A stretch of DNA of 64,000 nt from the NCBI GenBank assembly GCA_038373885.1, contig JAWZYV010016568.1, positions 124,001 through 188,000 on the forward strand, given 5' to 3'. The translations under genes and the position numbers were made by a program. This DNA comes from Cheiracanthium punctorium (Eukaryota > Arthropoda > Arachnida > Araneae > Cheiracanthiidae). Shown piece after piece: positions 1 through 9,781 of the stretch (the stretch's first letter is position 1; each line of letters begins with the position of its first letter). The notes beneath the pieces are model-generated. The model made no database searches and was not told where the DNA came from. It saw only the letters and a program-made list of their open reading frames with translations.

Positions 1-354
1 TTTCTATTCCGAAGAAGTGTTTTACCCAGACAGCACAGCAAACTTGCAGCAAGCTTGATTTATCAAGTCAATAAGCTTGAATTAAGCTTGAAAATTCCAG
101 TCGTGTAAGCTTGATGCAAGCTTGAATCAAGTGTTCTAGTTTACACTTGCCCAGCTTGCATTAAGCTCGACATTTCAAGCTTGAATTAAGCTTGACATTT
201 CAAGCTTAATTTCAAGCTTAAAAAATTTTCCAAATAAAAAATTTTCTAAATACACGGGGCGCCCGCTGGCGAACGCGCCCCACATACTTTATTTTTCCGC
301 GCATTTCCCCCTCCCTATGCTGCAATTTTAAGTTATTTTAATCTGTTTCCATCG

Positions 355-430
355 AGTGTCCGTGGCTAGAATAGAACCCGGGACCTTTCGATTCGTAGCC
401 GAGCGCGTTATCCATTCAGCCACCGGAGCC
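355..430 (-). pseudogene. Degenerate tRNA-Arg(ACG)-like sequence, pseudogene or SINE head
   Basis: Read on the minus strand, the sequence starts GGCTCCG and has an A-box-like GGCTGAATGGATAACGCG. A 7-nt anticodon loop CTACGAA (anticodon ACG) follows, then a B-box-like GGTTCTATTCT. The B box has lost the invariant A and the 3' acceptor strand pairs at only about five of seven positions. It therefore looks like a decayed tRNA-Arg or the promoter of a tRNA-derived SINE rather than a working tRNA. Confidence 0.5.
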
Positions 431-1048
431 TTGTGCAGCTATGACTAAAGTTTGAAGTGAATTATTAAGCGGTTTTCTGGCCAGATTGATAAGTGGGCGA
501 TATGTTATTTGTTTTTTTTTTTTTATTTTTCCATGGGATGCATCAAAATTAAAATAATTTTATGTGTGATTTAGAGACCTTACTAATAGGGAAATAAACA
601 TAATATAAACTTAAGAGCAACTCATGTTTTAAAACTTTCGCAACACTCATGAGCAAAACTGCCGCTGGCCAAAATCGAGACAAACGACTGATTTTGAAAT
701 CAATTTCGTAGTATAATTGTATTTTATTTTGAAGAATTTCCATATTTGGAAATATAGAATGGGTTTACTTACTTAACACAAATTTTGTGTTAAGTAATCT
801 GAAATCAAAGAAACAGATAGTTAAACGTTACTTCGAAATGCTATATCACAGTTGCTAACATAACACGTATGGAATACAAACACTTTAGTCATTTTTGTAA
901 ATATTTCTTACAATAACAAATAATTGAAAAATTTTGCTATTTTTTAACGCTAAAAATTCTCTTTACAAATGTGGTTAGTTATTTTCTTACATATATTGGT
1001 ATGCTATATCAATATAGAGCATTTCGAAGAATTAAAAATAAGTTTAAA
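431..1048. other. AT-rich stretch, nothing recognised
   Basis: Low-complexity AT-rich sequence with poly-T around 510-525. The reading frames here are short, lack coding character and match no family I know. Confidence 0.5.
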
Positions 1049-1094
1049 TCTTATAAATAAAAATGGAATTCTGTTTGTTTGTTTGTGGATTTGA

Positions 1095-1576
1095 TTCGTA
1101 TACAAATCCACAAAAATGGACCTATCGGCCTGAAATTTAGTACAGATATGTAAAATAATATAGAATAACTCATAGTCCACTTTAAAACTTTGAAAGTCCA
1201 CCCGTTCCCGGAATTTAAGAGATTTTTTATGCTATTCACGCAAAAAGCTTTCCGTAATTGTAACCCCTGTAGTGAAAAAAGTGTGAAATAAGGATCGTGG
1301 TTGCCATGTGTGGCGATTTTGCCGAATAAAATGTCGTTCGTATACAAATCCACAAAAATGGACCTATCGGCCTGAAATTTAGCACAGATATGTAAAATAA
1401 TATAGAATAAATCGTAGTCCACTTTAAAAATTTGAAAGTCCACCCGTTCCCGGAATTTAAGAGATTTTTTATGCTATTCACGCAAAAAGCTTTCCGTAAT
1501 TGTAACCCCTGTAGTGAAAAAAGTGTGAAATAAGGATCGTGGTTGCCATGTGTGGCGATTTTGCCGAATAAAATGT
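1095..1576 (+). repeat. Tandem duplication, 242-bp unit x2
   Basis: Two near-identical copies begin at 1095 and 1337, each starting TTCGTATACAAATCCAC and ending near TTTTGCCGAATAAAATG. They differ by only a few substitutions, for example near 1168 and 1410, which implies a recent duplication. Overlapping minus-strand frames of 65-130 codons here are by-products of the repetition. Confidence 0.85.
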
Positions 1577-2457
1577 TTTAAATTCTCAAAGTAAAAATAA
1601 AAGAATAATAATGATTTTTTTTTTGTTAGTTTATATTCGTAAGGTTATTTTTTTTTAAATTATAATATCGTGTGCATGGGAAATCAGAGCAGGAATGTAA
1701 TGCTTTACACGCAAAACAATAAGAATTGAAGATTTCCGAGGCTAATAGGTAAATTATTTTAGTATGGCGAAAAAATAAAATGGCTCAAAATGCCGAGAAA
1801 GTGAGTTCTAGCGGTTTGCACAGATTTCGGCTTGGCGCAATTTACTGAGAGCTTAAGGAAATAGATTTTTGAAAACAAGTGCAAAGGTTTTATTAGAATA
1901 CAGCGTTAAATTTTAATGATCCGTGAAGAAATAATGCAGTTATTAAGGGATTTCAATTGATCTATCTCCAGAATTCTCGCCAAATGAGTACATTGATTTA
2001 AGTTGGTGGAATTCCGCCAAATTTCAGAAAATTGAAATCTTCTCATTTAGTACATCGGAGTAATGATGAATAAAACACGTTATAGTTGATAATTTTAAAA
2101 AAATTCGGCTGTATTAAGGGATTCAACTTTTCAAATAAAGGCTTGCTTTACTTTTTCGCGGTCGAACCATTTCCCATATATTATTGCTGCTAAGTCAATG
2201 CTTCGAATGATTTCCTGAACAAAACGCTTGCAAAATGGCGTATGTTGGCACTTTGGCGAGGCTTAGATTTGAAACTGGATTTTATTTGAGACTGGGATAT
2301 GTAATGACACTGCTTATAGATAAAAATGAATGTTGGTATGAGTGTATGAGGTTGAAAAACTCCAGCACCGTTGAGCACCGTTGCACCATGAAATTTGGTT
2401 CACCTAAGTCTTTTATCATGGAGAAGCTTTTTATGCTATCCGTTTTCCTCTAACTTG
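1577..2457. other. Helitron interior, no gene recognised
   Basis: AT-rich internal sequence of the Helitron. Short frames around 2190-2450 have no recognisable domain. I see no Rep or helicase motif. Confidence 0.45.
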
Positions 2458-3387
2458 CCACAAGGTGGCGCAGCAGAACGTCGAATTCTATTCCGTTTAG
2501 CCGTTTGCTATGCGAATATCGTCCAACCGATTTCGATGAAATTTGGTACACGCGAATATTAGAACACGGAGAATATTTTTCACTATCCATTTTGCTGTAA
2601 CTTGCCGCTAAATGGCGCTGAAAAGCATCAACTTCTATACCGTTCGTCCGATCGGCATAAATTTTTTTATACTTACACATTTGAGCACGAAGAATATATT
2701 CTAACAGCGTTCCTTTTGATGTTACTCACCACTAGATTACACTGCAATGCATTATTATTTTAACTCGCCACTAGATGACGCTGCAGCAGGCCAAATTCTT
2801 GACCATTCAAACGGTCGCTATGAAAATCAGTATACATAGCTATTTGAACAATGAGAATATTTTGGCGTTATCCATTTTGCTATAACTCGCCACTTGACGG
2901 CACTGTAGCAAGTCATTACTTTATTGAACCACTGGATGGCCCTGCAGTGTATCACTTCTTGACTGTGGAAATGATCGTTATGAAAATTGGTATACATAGA
3001 TAGTTGAACACGGTCGCTATGAAAATCAGTATACATAGCTATTTGAACAATGAGAATATTTTGGCGTTATCCATTTTGCTATAACTCGCCACTTGACGGC
3101 GCTGTAGCAAATCATTACTTTATTGAACCACTGGATGGCCCTGCAGTGTATCACTTCTTGACTGTGCAAATGATCGCTATGAAAATAGGTATACATAGAT
3201 ATTTGAACACGGGGAAGAGTTTGGCGCTATCCATTTTCTTATAACTTGCCACTAAATGTCGCGTCAACACATGAACTTCAGGACTGTCCAGCCGATAGTC
3301 ATGAAAATTCGTATACATCGATATCTGAATGCGAAAAATATTTTCGCCGTATCCGTTTTGCTAAAACTCGCCACTAGATTGCGCTAC
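2458..3387 (+). repeat. Array of ten CCACTAGATGGCGCTGC-like motifs, phased
   Basis: Motif copies start at 2458, 2605, 2729, 2768, 2890, 2929, 3089, 3128, 3249 and 3371. The best copies fit CCACTNGATGGCNCTGC. Spacing is mostly 39 bp alternating with about 121-122 bp, so the underlying unit is about 160 bp with two motifs per unit. The consensus resembles the published CTCF core (CCASYAGRKGGCRSY). Binding is not shown by sequence alone. Confidence 0.7.
2812..3209 (+). repeat. Tandem duplication, 199-bp unit x2
   Basis: Near-identical units begin at 2812 and 3011 with CGGTCGCTATGAAAATCAG and each contain two of the CTCF-like motifs. This is a higher-order, more recent duplication inside the older ~160-bp array. 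Confidence 0.85.
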
Positions 3388-3570
3388 GCCGCATGGCCTT
3401 CTGCACCGTACAAACGATTGCCTTGCAATTCGGTATGCATGATTATTGGACACAATATAACGCGATATCCACTTTGCTATATCTGTTTATTACAATGAAT
3501 AGTAATCACCACAAATCGTAATATCAAAAAGTCCATTCATTCCCGTGCGAAGAACGGGTACTTCAGCTAG

Positions 3571-4400
3571 TTAATTTATACAAATGTAAATTTGAATTAT
3601 TTTCATTTTTCATACTTTATAATTAAAAAAATTATTTAACTTCTGAATTTTTTTTTATCTTTTGTAATTTTATTTTAAAATTACAAAAGTGTAAGATGTA
3701 AGATTTTTGGGCCGTAAAATCTGTAGCCGCAGGGCCCTGGGCAGTTGCCCCGTTTGCCCTGCCGGTAATATGGTACTGGTAATAAAAAACCCATCCCCGT
3801 TAAAACACATCTTTTACGAACTTTCAACAAATTTGAGGACGCTAGACAATTAATGTCCATTCTCTTTCACAGATGGCGCGATCACCGCACTTTGCAAGTG
3901 AAAATCCAGCTTAAGCCAACCTTGCATTGCCAAGCCAAATCTCAAGCTTGATTTAAGCTTATGTGCTGTCTGGGTATGGAACAAGGAAGGAAAACACGGT
4001 ACACTCATGGATTATGATGCCCATTCGAAACAGCATTTAAAATGTCTACGGGATATAGTTGGAATATGCCTGGAGAGGATTGTAAAACAGTTTCAGTAGG
4101 CGATTTTAAGATAGCTTTCGATTCCAAAGATGTGTTTTACAGTACAAGCAAGAGTTGATTCCTATTTTAACGCCCCTGCTCTCGCCAGCCTAAAAAATCC
4201 CGCACTTTGGCACCATGCATTATACTTCATTTAAAATAAGTAAAAAGCAAATAATAAATAAGTAAAAAGCAAATAATATTTAAATGCAGTTTCTTTAGTC
4301 GCAAACATATTTGTTATTCACACATGCTTCGTTTCTCTCGGGACCTAATTCTAAAGCCGACGCGGACGAAGTCGCGGGTAGCCGTTAGTATGCATATATA
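3571..4400. other. Repeat remnants between the Helitron and the mariner MITE
   Basis: This stretch holds the right end of the 14-bp inverted repeat (3962-3975) and a GC-rich remnant at 3708-3770. Another possible Helitron 3' terminus lies at 4361-4388: CGCG/CGCG hairpin, then GGTAGCCGTTAG followed by T, with GTTAG where CTAG is expected. Positions 4116-4140 repeat positions 1-25 at 22 of 25 bases. No gene is recognised. Confidence 0.4.
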
Positions 4401-4905
4401 TTGGGTTGGCAACAAAGTGATTGCGTTTTTCCGTATGTCAATATTTCGCCTGGCCAAAACTACTGAAGTTAATTATGCGAAATTTGGCACGTACGTGAGT
4501 TCTTCAACATAGGTGCTAGATCAGAGAGCATTTTCCAAAATTCGTAATCTTAGGGGGGGGGGGGTAAGGGGCCAAAAAGTTCTTTTCACATATCCCGCGT
4601 GATCTCAAATAAAAATAGAGATATCCGTGAAATTCTTTCTGTAAAATACAGCAGTCACGAATACCTAAAAATTAATTTCAGGACATTTTTAATATTGTCC
4701 TCCAAGGAGGATAGAAGCGAAAAAAGGGGGAGGGTGGCCATCTTTTATGGACGAAAAAAAATACTGCTAGTGAAATTCTTACTTTAAAATGTAACAAATA
4801 TGAATCGTATGTTCAGGCACAGCTTACCTGTAATTAAAAACTTGTTGAAAACTTATTTGCTTGAATTTTATACAAGAAAACGCAATTACTTTGTTGCCAA
4901 CCCAA
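4401..4905. mobile_element. Mariner MITE, mellifera/cecropia-type ends
   Basis: Terminal inverted repeats of about 30 bp: left TTGGGTTGGCAACAAAGTGA from 4401, right the reverse complement ending at 4905, differing at about one site within 20 bp. Both ends are flanked by TA (4399-4400 and 4906-4907). The ends match the mellifera/cecropia mariner type known from arthropods. At 505 bp it has no transposase; the 62-codon frame inside resembles nothing known. Confidence 0.8.
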
Positions 4906-5436
4906 TATTTAGGGGGAAAGAGGAGGGGGGGGGATCAGTGACAGTTGCATATTCTACATTATTTTTTGGAATTTAAATCTCTCTCTCTATTCCATTTTAT
5001 TATTAGTTTTACCTATTATCAACTATTTTCTAAGAATTAAATTATTTACTTATATTTAGATATATCCTATTTTCATTATAATTTTAAATATTTTCAACTC
5101 TCTTATGAAATCAATTTAACCATAATCAGATATACCAACTACGAATTAAGTATAATTCATTACATTAATAATATTCAATTCAGTGTTTTTTCTGGTTGTT
5201 AAATTTATTAAATAATATTCCATTTCTGAAATTGGGAACACTGTTATAATCTTACTGTTATAATATTACTTTTACCCTCTCATGATCTGGCAACACCAGA
5301 AATTGGCAACAACTGCAAATTTTTCCTTGATACCCCTTGTAATGATGTTCCACGTTTTTTCAATAGCGGGATTGGGTCCAAATTGTGGCGATCTTAGCTC
5401 TTTTGCTAAACCACATTACTGAAATCCTGCTATTTT
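4906..5436. other. AT-rich intergenic stretch
   Basis: Contains a G-run near 4923-4933 and AT-rich low-complexity DNA. No gene, TIR or repeat unit is recognised. Confidence 0.4.
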
Positions 5437-6059
5437 TACTTTCCGAACATGTACCATGTAAGGAAAGTATTGTAATCATGAAAAAATTCGACTTCGAGAT
5501 TTTGGTGTATTTACACGTTTTGAGGTCTTCTGAATTCATTTATGCTATTTTTACGAGATGTATGTATGTATGTGTGTTTGTGAATGAACACGATAGCTCC
5601 TAAACGGGGCATTCGATTGAGCTCAAATTCGGTATATATGTTATAAACCACCGTCACAAGACTGGTATTGATTTTGGTGTGTAAAGGACTTACAGTTTTT
5701 CTACAGGGCTACGACAAAGATTTCTTTTACATTATGGCCTATGGGAGGAAATTCTTGAAAGTGCGCTAGCGTTTAAACGGTACATTCGACTGAGCTCAAA
5801 TTGGGTATATATGTTATAAATCACCAACGTAAAACCGGTATTGATTTTGATGCGTATAGGACTTACAGTTTTTCTACAGGGCTACGACAAAGATTTCTTT
5901 TACATTATGGCAAATGGGGAGAAATTATTGAATGTGCGCTAGCGTTTAAACGGTGCATTCGATTGAGCTTCAGTTTGGTATATATGTTTGAATTATTCAT
6001 TGATAAAAATTTATTTAAATGCTTGGTAATGATCTTATTCGTAAGTGTTCGGAAAGTCG
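5437..6059 (+). mobile_element. Hairpin-started TIR element with ~174-bp internal tandem repeats
   Basis: It starts with an 8-bp perfect stem, TACTTTCC (5437-5444) with GGAAAGTA (5462-5469). The same TTTCCGAACA sequence recurs inverted at the right end (GTAAGTGTTCGGAAAGTC, 6041-6058). Internally, units beginning near 5593, 5768 and 5941 (TAGCGTTTAAACGG) repeat every ~174 bp. An inverted copy lies at about 38895-40138. No protein is encoded: frames of 97-113 codons come from the repeats. Confidence 0.65.
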
Positions 6060-6779
6060 AGTGGAGCCACTCCAGATTTTTGATCTTACTCCTATTTGAT
6101 CTCCTATTCCTGTTTATTAAATACGGTTTCAGGCATATTTGATTCTCACAACGTGTATGGCCAACATGTTTACTGTTTTTGCTCTTAATAGCCAACACTG
6201 TTAATGAAATTTAATTGTATGTCATTTGTTTGCTGTTGGATATACGTATTTTGCTTATTAATATAGAAAAAGAAATAACTAATTTATTCCTGCTCTCTAT
6301 TTTTTCTCTTAACGTATTTCAGAATTTTAGATAAAAATATACATATGAAAATGTGTTTTGCAATTAATCTGATAATAATTTAATATCACTGTATTTCTTT
6401 TTCTTCTACTTCAGGAATTCCTCTACTGAGGTTTTCCTAAGCGGAAAATCTTGTTATATTTCTCTTCTCTATTATGAACATCTTTAATAAAAAGGCATAA
6501 GACTAATATACAAAACCTCAAAAAATTTTCTTAAAATTGTTTTTGCTTATAAATTTGACTCTACTACGCCTTTCAACTATGAATATCAAGAAATCACAGA
6601 AAGTTTTTCTGTGCATTTTAAACTTAAAAGAAAGAAAAAGAAATCTACTTTTCTAAAGCCTAATGCTGATTTTCTGAAATTACAAGTAATTTATAAGAAA
6701 TGTCTTTAATATCGTTTATAACATGTTTTAAATAAAGGCTCTTATACAAATGAATATACCTCTTGCGGTCAGCTAATTC
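6060..6779. other. AT-rich stretch, nothing recognised
   Basis: Low-complexity AT-rich DNA with no convincing ORF, TIR or repeat unit. Confidence 0.4.
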
Positions 6780-6916
6780 AGGCGCGTAGCCAGGAAAATT
6801 TTTCGGGGGGGGGGATATGAACTTATATGTGTATAAATTGAGGGAATTTCATCACTAATCCAAAAATTTCGGGGGGGGGGATATATCCTGATCCCCCCCC
6901 CCCTGGCTACGCCCCT
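6780..6916. mobile_element. Short foldback MITE
   Basis: Left end AGGCGCGTAGCCAGGA and right end CCTGGCTACGCCCCT form a 15-16-bp inverted repeat with one or two mismatches. The centre contains several long G or C runs. A second fragment with TCCTGGCTATGCTACT occurs at about 9427-9442, so the family is dispersed. Confidence 0.65.
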
Positions 6917-6953
6917 CAGATAATTATCTCTGCTGCCTATAATCTGTAACAGT

Positions 6954-7494
6954 CAGGATCAGGGTGCGAATTGACGGGAGGATGCCGGGGATCGTCCCCG
7001 GCTGAAGAATGTAATATCCCTTGCTAAAGAAATATTAATTGATCCCTGCGAGGGATACTATTCATCTCTTGCTGAAGAAATGTTAAACTGGTAAGTGAAG
7101 ATTAGGGATTGAAGACAAGCAGTCAAAATGAAGGTAGAGTTTGTTACTATAAGGCGACTGCCTTGAAATTTCGTCTCTTTTCTAAGCTCAAAACCCCCAG
7201 GGGGGGGCTTCCTATACAGATACATTATGATATATAGAGATCCTATACACATACATTGTAATAGCTTGTGTATCTGTATCCCATAGAGAAAACGATCAAT
7301 AACTTTTGTTTGGATATAAGTCAGTGCCCAGACATGTCGGTGACTGCACTTGCCATCTAATATCATGTGAGTGAAGCATTTACAACTTCTCTCCTTTCTC
7401 TTTTCTTTCTTTTTAAGTATACCCCCCCGGAGAATGTTTTCTTTCAAATGCCCCCTCCCCCCGCCGCTGGAGAAAATATTCAATTCGCACCCTG
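6954..7494 (-). mobile_element. hAT MITE, copy 1, with perfect 8-bp TSD
   Basis: The element is bounded by GTAACAGT on both sides (6946-6953 and 7495-7502), the 8-bp duplication expected for hAT transposons. Inner ends are CAGGGTGCGAATTGA and CAATTCGCACCCTG. The left end carries an extra CAGGAT. The sequence is homologous along its whole length, in reverse orientation, to 8206-8807. The 157-codon minus-strand frame over it has no recognisable domain. Confidence 0.85.
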
Positions 7495-7502
7495 GTAACA
7501 GT

Positions 7503-8197
7503 TGTTTATCTTGACTCAAGAGACAAGACAATTCGCTCTGAAGTTGCCTACAATCCCTAACGGTTGTTTATCTTGACTTGCAGCACAAGTCACCAATAAA
7601 AGAAGATATAGTAAATTTCACATACACATGTTTGTAATTAGATATTTGACAAGGTTTCTAACTATTGCGAAAGATAGCTAATTTACAGCATAAATAAATC
7701 TAAATAAGTGAGTGTTATCCATTTATCTGTACTACTGAAATATTAATATCCAGGCAACAAAATATTTTTCAAATTAGTGTTTAGCACGCATTAATTTTCC
7801 CCCTGTTATATTGTCAAAACGTCTATAATAACAGTACTAGACATCTATAATAACAGTACTAGACATCTATAATAACCGTACTCTCAATGAAACAACCTCT
7901 ACTGAGCTTATCTTATCATTAAAGAATGATGCCAATGAAACTGTTTCGGAAATTATTACAAAACTTAATAAAATATCTTATTAATGGTAACTTCACTATC
8001 TTGTGCAAGCTATAGAACTCTTAGGAACAACACGGGATCTTTTCAAAGATCACTTTTATTAATTTTCCGTCCAACATTAAAGACTTCTCTTCCAAAATTT
8101 CCGTGATCTCTTCATGTAAGTGAGAAGAGTTGAGTAGTGAATCGTCCTCCTCGGCGGAAAAAATAAAAAACATGTCATAATTGTTTTAGCTTGTTGA
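7503..8197. other. Intergenic stretch with a 22-bp tandem repeat
   Basis: Two and a half copies of a 22-bp unit (ACATCTATAATAACAGTACT plus two bases) lie at about 7820-7880. CGGTTGTTTATCTTGACT is also partly duplicated near 7501 and 7561. No gene is seen. Confidence 0.6.
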
Positions 8198-8205
8198 ACC
8201 AAAGA

Positions 8206-8807
8206 CAGGGTGCGAATTGAACATTTTCTCCAGGGGGGGGGGGACATTTGAAAAAAAAAAACATTTTTCTGGAGGGGACATTTGAAAAGAAAAAAAAACG
8301 GAGGCAAGGCGTAAAATGCGCCACTCACGTGATATATTAAGTATTACATGACAAATGCAGTCGCAACATGTCTGGGAAGGGACTTAAATTCAAACAAAAG
8401 TCGACTCCCGATTTTCTGTGCACATATAGTCCTGCTTATGTCGATTCTACGTCCACCCTCAAATTGGGCTCGCAGTGGAACAGCGCTTGTTCGTTCATTT
8501 CGCAGTCTTAATTTGTTGCAGAATGAGAAGTGGCATCAGGCATGTATATATCGATTTCAAAGGGATGTTTCTAACTTGCGGCTTTGTCTAATAAATAAAA
8601 GAATTTCTATTTTCAATAACTTAAAATCGTTAGGTACTGTTGAATTTTGTAAGGACAGAGATTAATTTTAACATTTCTTCAACAGGGGATAAATAGTATC
8701 CCTGACAGGGATCAATTAATATTTCTATACCGTATTAGCCAGGGATATTACATTCTTCAGCCAGGGACAGTCCCCGGCATCCCCCCCCCCCGCCAATTCG
8801 CCCCTTG
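8206..8807 (+). mobile_element. hAT MITE, copy 2, with perfect 8-bp TSD
   Basis: Flanked by ACCAAAGA on both sides (8198-8205 and 8808-8815). The left end is CAGGGTGCGAATTGAAC and the right end CCAATTCGCCCCTTG. It aligns to the reverse complement of copy 1 through shared internal blocks such as ACATGTCTGGG and CAAACAAAAGT. The 105-codon plus-strand frame has no known domain and is not conserved in copy 1, so I treat it as non-coding. Confidence 0.85.
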
Positions 8808-8815
8808 ACCAAAGA

Positions 8816-9571
8816 GTTTTTATTTAGCAAATGTTGAAGATCACAGCATTAAATGACAGTAGCATCATACTTTCTCCTGAAATTAGATATTTTATAGAAA
8901 TGGTCTAATAAACTGTCATTATTTCTCTCTCTAATTCTTAGGATTAGGGATCATTTACCATTCTTAGCAAAATCTGAGTTTTAATGGTTCAACTCTCCAA
9001 TAAAATAAAAGTAAATGCTCTCTTTCTCCTTCGGGCATTAGCCAGGGAATGGCTGACGGGGCTGAAGATACCCCCGAAATGGGAAAACAAGATATGTAGA
9101 AAATTTGAAAGTTTCCCTTGAGATCTCCGCGGAATATTTGGAATTTCCCCTTGAGGAATTTGTTTTCAGCAACGGACCTAAGCCAAATTTACTTATTTGT
9201 TTCTCACCTAACGTATGTTTTTCCAAATGTAAAGATTTTAAATTTGATTTATAAATTTATTTTTTCATTTTCTTTTTCAATTCATTTTCATGCTGGAACA
9301 CTTTTAGAAAAAAAAAAAAAATAGAAGAAGCCCATTCCCCTTAAAAAAAGTTACATCAATTTTTATAAGTTATATTCAATTCCAGTCTTTTACTTCTTAG
9401 CCACCCCGAAAAAAAAAAAAAAAAAAATCCTGGCTATGCTACTGCCTTCGTCAGTTAGTCACGTACGTATCGAAAGCTACAATAGTTTTTCTAGGCCAAT
9501 TTTTAATGGTTTCAAGACTGCTACAATTGCCAAAACATGTTGTTCTTTAATATCAAATAATACGTTTTAAA
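8816..9571. other. Intergenic, nothing firm
   Basis: Contains a fragment of the 6780 foldback family (about 9427-9442) after an A-run. Short frames at 9038-9324 have no recognisable motif. Confidence 0.35.
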
Positions 9572-9589
9572 TTGCTGATTTTATCTCTA

Positions 9590-9757
9590 AAAATCTTTCA
9601 AGCGTTGCCAGAAGTTCCTGGCTTGGTTCCAGGAAATACAAAAAATTTTTTAAATCTTGCGATTTATCCGGGAACCCGTATTGTGCGAAGAGAAATTCTA
9701 CTCAGAACTTCAGCTAGAATCAAAAAGGAAATATCTGCAATTGTGAATCAAACTTAA
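9590..9757 (+). CDS. Unrecognised short reading frame followed by poly-A tract
   Basis: An open frame of about 55 codons runs from a possible splice acceptor (TTTCAAG at 9596-9602) to TAA at 9755-9757. A run of about 20 A begins only five bases after the stop. Its content (charged, with RRE, RTSARIKKEI) looks more protein-like than its surroundings. It could be a terminal exon of an unseen gene, a processed pseudogene with its poly-A tail, or chance. I do not recognise the family. Confidence 0.25.
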   Translation, partial: KIFQALPEVPGLVPGNTKNFLNLAIYPGTRIVRREILLRTSARIKKEISAIVNQT

Positions 9758-9781
9758 AGGGAAAAAAAAAAAAAAAAAAAA

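Larger units (their letters stand above)
1049..3570 (+). mobile_element. Non-autonomous Helitron (2.5 kb)
   Basis: The 3' end has the classic Helitron form: a short hairpin CCCGT/ACGGG with a 7-nt loop (3542-3558), an 8-nt spacer, then CTAG (3567-3570) followed by T. A plausible 5' end is TCTTATAAATAAAAATGG at 1049, preceded by A, which fits A|T insertion. No Rep/helicase ORF is visible, so it would depend on another copy for movement. The interior is made of tandem blocks listed separately. The 3' end is strong; the 5' boundary is inferred. Confidence 0.6.
24..3975. mobile_element. 4-kb interval with 14-bp inverted ends and AAGCTT-rich subterminal repeats
   Basis: ACCCAGACAGCACA (24-37) recurs as its exact reverse complement at 3962-3975. 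Inside the left end (about 44-225) there are around ten copies of AAGCTTGA or its variants; inside the right end (about 3940-3960) there are two or three. Inverted ends plus subterminal repeats suggest an old DNA transposon. I see no transposase, no clear target-site duplication and cannot name a superfamily. A Helitron (1049-3570) appears nested inside. Confidence 0.4.

Noticed and set aside
355..430. Functional tRNA-Arg gene
   Set aside because: The B box lacks the invariant A and the acceptor stem is mismatched; more likely a SINE or pseudogene.
1051..1481. Overlapping 81- and 130-codon minus-strand frames
   Set aside because: They arise from the 242-bp tandem duplication in the Helitron and show no coding signature.
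5801..6198. Frames of 113 and 97 codons on both strands
   Set aside because: Internal tandem repeat of a hairpin-started element; the copy at 38.9-40.1 kb does not preserve them.
7058..8665. 157-codon and 105-codon frames at the hAT MITEs
   Set aside because: The two copies are homologous but do not share the frames, so they are not under protein constraint.
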